A DNA stretch of 36,809 bases from Thioalkalivibrio sp. HK1 (GTDB taxonomy: Bacteria > Pseudomonadota > Gammaproteobacteria > HK1), in NCBI GenBank assembly GCA_000583135.1, contig JFBG01000055.1:1-36809 (forward strand), read 5' to 3'. The notes beneath the pieces are model-generated. The model saw only the letters and a program-made list of their open reading frames with translations, was not told the DNA's origin and made no database searches. Position numbers and translations under genes: made by a program. Of this stretch, positions 34,336 through 36,809 are shown piece after piece (position 1 is the stretch's first letter; every line of letters starts with the position of its first letter).

Positions 34336-35541
34336 GTGGCCAAAGGAATTCGAGACAAGATCGCGATCGTCGGCATGGGCTGCTCGAAATTCGGCGAGCG
34401 CTGGAACGATAACGCCGAGGATCTGATGCGCGAAGCCTTCACCGAAGCCTTGGGCGATGCCGGTATCGAAAAAGATCGGATCGATGCCGCATGGTTTGCG
34501 ACCGCGATCGAGGAGCAGCATACCGGCAAGTCCGGGATCCCCTTGGCGGTGGCGCTTCGCCTGCCCTTGATTCCGGTGACGCGAGTGGAAAATTTCTGCG
34601 CCAGCGGCTCCGAGGCCTTTCGCGGCGCGGCCTATGCGGTTGCTTCCGGGGCTTGCGATATCGCCCTCGCCCTCGGGGTGGAAAAACTCAAAGATACCGG
34701 CTACGGGGGGTTGCCGCAGCGCTCTCGCGGTTCGGTGAACGACCTTTATTGGGCGAATTTTTCCGCCCCCGGGGCGTTCGCCCAATTGGCCTCGGCCTAT
34801 CGCGCCCGGCACAAAATCCCGCGCGAGGATCTCAAACGGGCGATGGCTCATGTCTCGGTCAAGAGCCACGCCAACGGAGCGAAGAATCCGAAGGCCCACC
34901 TACGCAATCGAATCGACGAGGATCGGGTGCTGAACGCCCCGATGGTCGCCGAGCCCCTGGGCCTTTTCGATTGCTGCGGAGTGTCGGACGGAGCGGCATG
35001 CGCCATCGTCACCACCCCCGAGATCGCCCGCTCCATGGGCAAATCCCGTCCGATCACCGTCAAGGCCTTGCAGCTGGCGGTCTCCAACGGCGCCGAGGCT
35101 CAACATAATTCCTGGGACGGCAGCCATTTGATGACCACTCGCAAGGCATCGGAGCGAGCCTACGAGGAAGCGGGAATCCGCGACCCTCGGCAAGCGTTGG
35201 ATCTCCTCGAAGTGCACGATTGCTTCTCGATCACCGAGCTGGTTACGATGGAGGATCTCCACATCTCCCCCGAGGGCGGGGCGGTGAAAGATGTGATGGA
35301 TGGATTTTTCGATGCCGACGGCGCCCTACCTTGCCAGATCGACGGCGGCCTGAAATGTTTCGGCCACCCCATCGGCGCCTCCGGCCTGCGCATGCTCTAC
35401 GAGATCTACCTGCAAATGACGGAGCGCGCAGGCGAGCGCCAAAGACAAAAAGAGCCGGCCCTCGGCTTGACCCATAATTTGGGCGGTTTCCCCCACCAAA
35501 ACGTCTGCTCGATCGTCATCGTGGGCCAAAGCGGGGCCTGA
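34336..35541 (+). CDS. SCP2-type thiolase (acetyl-CoA acetyltransferase family)
   Basis: A 401-residue thiolase-fold enzyme with an intact active site: nucleophile Cys88 in VENFCASGSEAFR, His294 in EVHDCFSITE, and Cys341/His344 in CFGHPIGASG. The pattern is that of SCP2-thiolase/lipid-transfer-protein-like thiolases, which work with DUF35 partners, for example Ltp2-type retro-aldolases in steroid side-chain breakdown and some beta-ketothiolases. The upstream gene carries a DUF35 domain, so the two probably form a complex. The GTG at 34336 is secured by AGGAGG eight bases upstream, the best ribosome-binding site in this part of the window. The 186-bp gap before it may hold its own promoter. 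Whether it cleaves, condenses or performs an aldol reaction cannot be read here. Confidence 0.9.
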   Translation: MAKGIRDKIAIVGMGCSKFGERWNDNAEDLMREAFTEALGDAGIEKDRIDAAWFATAIEEQHTGKSGIPLAVALRLPLIPVTRVENFCASGSEAFRGAAYAVASGACDIALALGVEKLKDTGYGGLPQRSRGSVNDLYWANFSAPGAFAQLASAYRARHKIPREDLKRAMAHVSVKSHANGAKNPKAHLRNRIDEDRVLNAPMVAEPLGLFDCCGVSDGAACAIVTTPEIARSMGKSRPITVKALQLAVSNGAEAQHNSWDGSHLMTTRKASERAYEEAGIRDPRQALDLLEVHDCFSITELVTMEDLHISPEGGAVKDVMDGFFDADGALPCQIDGGLKCFGHPIGASGLRMLYEIYLQMTERAGERQRQKEPALGLTHNLGGFPHQNVCSIVIVGQSGA

Positions 35542-35950
35542 AAAAGACAATCTTGTGATAGCGGTGTTCGGTCGGAGAGAATATGACGATCACAGGTATG
35601 ATTTGGTGAACGACGAAAGGGAGTGATGAAAGAAAGGATGGTCTACGAAATGATATTTAAAGAGAGGGGATGTCTCGGTTGGTGACGATGATCAAGCCGA
35701 GCGATATTTTCGATAGAGGACGATACGCTTTTATCGAGCGACGAAAACTCCATATCTTGGATTGTCTCGGGTCATGCGATCGAGAGAGATGACATCACTA
35801 CTGTCGTTGCTCTTCCGTAGGAAGATGTTCGAAAGCATCCGCCTTCGTCGGTTTTCAAATATCTGTGGGCCTTATCGAATTTCGTTCACCTTCGAGAGGA
35901 TCATCGATCGCGCCTGTGGCCCGAAGGTTTGGATAATCTCCAAACCGTGG
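35542..35950. other. AT-richer intergenic region before the livH remnant
   Basis: About 410 bp with no supported gene. The base composition is visibly more AT-rich than the flanking coding DNA. The frame of the livH remnant is open upstream to 35762, but those residues are not homologous to LivH. Confidence 0.45.
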
Positions 35951-36128
35951 GTGAACGCCATCGTCCAAGGGGTGTTGCTCGGGGGATCGTTCGCCCTCTT
36001 TGCGACCGGTCTTTCGATCATCTTCGGCGTGATGCACTTGGTCAATCTCGCGCATGGCGACTGGCGATCTCATCATCCTCGCCGCCTTCCTAGCCATCGC
36101 CATGGTCGAGGTCTTCGGGGTGCAACCG
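35951..36128 (+). pseudogene. Remnant of livH (branched-chain amino acid ABC permease), frameshifted and truncated
   Basis: GTG at 35951 opens VNAIVQGVLLGG, SFALFATGLSIIFGVMHLVN and LAHGD, an unmistakable LivH N-terminus (first two membrane segments and the VNLAHGD motif). The frame then breaks. One frame over, the protein resumes as GDLIILAAFLAIAMVEVFGVQP, again LivH. The break is explained by a 7-bp tandem duplication at 36055-36068 (tggcgac tggcgat); removing one copy restores AHGDLIIL. After 36128 LivH similarity ends, about 50 residues into a protein of about 290. The rest of the transporter (livM, G, F, K) is absent. The 3' part overlaps, antisense, the end of the DUF4174 gene. Two lesions, frameshift and truncation, make this a clear pseudogene. 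Confidence 0.88.
36055..36068. repeat. 7-bp tandem duplication that breaks livH
   Basis: tggcgac (36055-36061) then tggcgat (36062-36068). Deleting one unit restores the reading frame of the LivH motif AHGDL. Confidence 0.85.
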
Positions 36129-36638
36129 ACGCACCGGGCGCTTCGGTCGGGTCTTTCGCTTCGAAGCGCAGCCCCGGCCCCGCTCGGCGATCTCGGCCCG
36201 ACGCATCGGCATCGTGTCGATGAGGGCGAGAAAACCGATGAGATCTTCGGGTTTTTCGCCGCGTGCCTTGATCCCGCCATCCTTGCCGATCAGCACCATC
36301 TCGAAGCGCCTTTCGTCCACGGCGTAAACGGATCGCAAATCATCGGGCGATCCCCCCGCAAGGGAGGATGCACCCGGGCCGAGCCCATCGATGGCATCGA
36401 TGCCATCGATGAAGATATCGAGGTCGCGATCCTCGATGGCACAGCCATTGGCCAAGATGATGGCCCTCAAAGCGTCGATCTCCGGGGTGTCGGTGGCTAG
36501 GGCGTCGACCGGAACGAAGACGAGAACCGTTCGTCGGGGCATAAGCGAATCGTCGAGGGTGCCGGTGGCGGTCATCGCCGAAGCGGCCGTGCCCGCATCG
36601 GCGAGGGCGACGAGGAGGATTGTCGCGATCGCGATCAT
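36090..36638 (-). CDS. Exported DUF4174 domain protein with a run-on C-terminus
   Basis: A 182-residue protein starting at ATG 36638 with a signal peptide (MIAIATILLVALADAGTAASA). The mature domain is DUF4174: PRRTVLVFVPVDA, DRDLDIF, DLRSVYAVDERRFEMVLIGKDGGIKAR and LALIDTMPMRRAEI (139-150). DUF4174 has a thioredoxin-like layout and no known activity. Family members usually end soon after PMRRAE. Here 32 more basic residues follow (for example CASKRKTRPKRPVRR), the last dozen read antisense through the livH remnant, which suggests that the original stop was lost at a rearrangement junction between about 36129 and 36188. A 9-bp triplicated unit encodes the IDGIDAIDG run (78-86). There is no strong ribosome-binding site. 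An in-frame start at 36743 is less likely. Confidence 0.78.
   Translation of the reverse strand: MIAIATILLVALADAGTAASAMTATGTLDDSLMPRRTVLVFVPVDALATDTPEIDALRAIILANGCAIEDRDLDIFIDGIDAIDGLGPGASSLAGGSPDDLRSVYAVDERRFEMVLIGKDGGIKARGEKPEDLIGFLALIDTMPMRRAEIAERGRGCASKRKTRPKRPVRRLHPEDLDHGDG
36386..36412. repeat. In-frame 9-bp tandem repeat, three units, inside the DUF4174 gene
   Basis: catcgatgg, catcgatgc and catcgatga at 36386-36412. On the minus strand it encodes repeated Ile-Asp-(Gly/Ala), inserted just after the DRDL motif. Confidence 0.8.
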
Positions 36639-36809
36639 CGAAGGGTCTTCGACGATATTGGATCGAGAGCGCCTGCTTGACAACCGACACCCATCGATGC
36701 AATCGATTCCCAAGGCAATTCGAAAAAGGGATAAGATATTCACGCTGCCATCGGTGTTTTTTCGAAAAAAGCGGCGTGCCGCTGCCCCCGACGATAAGGT
36801 CTTTCGAGA

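Overview
This window looks like a proteobacterial chromosome, most likely a gammaproteobacterium or a deep relative. The evidence is a complete Gram-negative outer-membrane toolkit (MsbA-type lipid A flippase, O-antigen ligase, late acyltransferase), a two-domain GlnE, a zf-CHCC protein next to the LPS genes, a DUF2797 protein and a lone CcmG. One glycosyltransferase resembles alphaproteobacterial LpcC, and groE carries a CIRCE operator, so the class assignment is an inference. The DNA is GC-rich and unusually full of GATC, CGAT and GATATC strings. I see no rRNA, tRNA, CRISPR array, insertion sequence or prophage.

Layout. 1-3970 is read on the minus strand: the N-terminus of an EamA-like transporter at the edge, an acyl-CoA dehydrogenase homologue lacking both usual catalytic glutamates, a fumarylpyruvate-hydrolase-like protein and an orphan beta-class DNA methyltransferase. 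4250-13588 is on the plus strand: a 59-residue coiled-coil/membrane protein, glnE, then zf-CHCC, msbA, O-antigen ligase and two glycosyltransferases packed as one LPS operon with ATGA and GTGA overlaps. The lipid A acyltransferase faces that operon (minus, 13708-14766). 14991-18618 holds a TerC-family protein, a YfcG-like glutathione transferase (minus), CcmG, a Tat-exported Rieske-like protein and a VOC protein. 18619-22864 holds a small hypothetical ORF with a strong terminator, an exported ankyrin-repeat protein with a duplicated Cys module, an isopropylmalate/isocitrate-dehydrogenase relative and a 60-residue protein. 23131-25383 is groES-groEL with a readable sigma-70 promoter, CIRCE operator and terminator. 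25480-30219 holds an exported DsrE-like protein (minus), a second acyl-CoA dehydrogenase, a frameshifted DUF6958-like gene, DUF2797 and apt. 30295-35541 is an acyl-CoA module: SDR, a gamma-class DNA methyltransferase, an HMG-CoA-synthase-like/DUF35 fusion and an SCP2-type thiolase. The right edge has a broken livH remnant overlapped antisense by a DUF4174 gene.

The most notable signals are: (a) enzyme-fold proteins whose catalytic or ligand positions are changed (acyl-CoA dehydrogenase at 562, Rieske-like at 17380, HMG-CoA-synthase-like at 32509); (b) short tandem duplications of 7-16 bp between genes and at stop codons, one of which explains the livH frameshift; (c) a clean HrcA/CIRCE signature before groES; (d) a secreted ankyrin protein with a twofold four-cysteine module. 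No single locus proves a new system. The best candidates are the thiolase/DUF35-synthase pair with the inactive-looking condensing domain, and the desulfinase-like acyl-CoA dehydrogenase.
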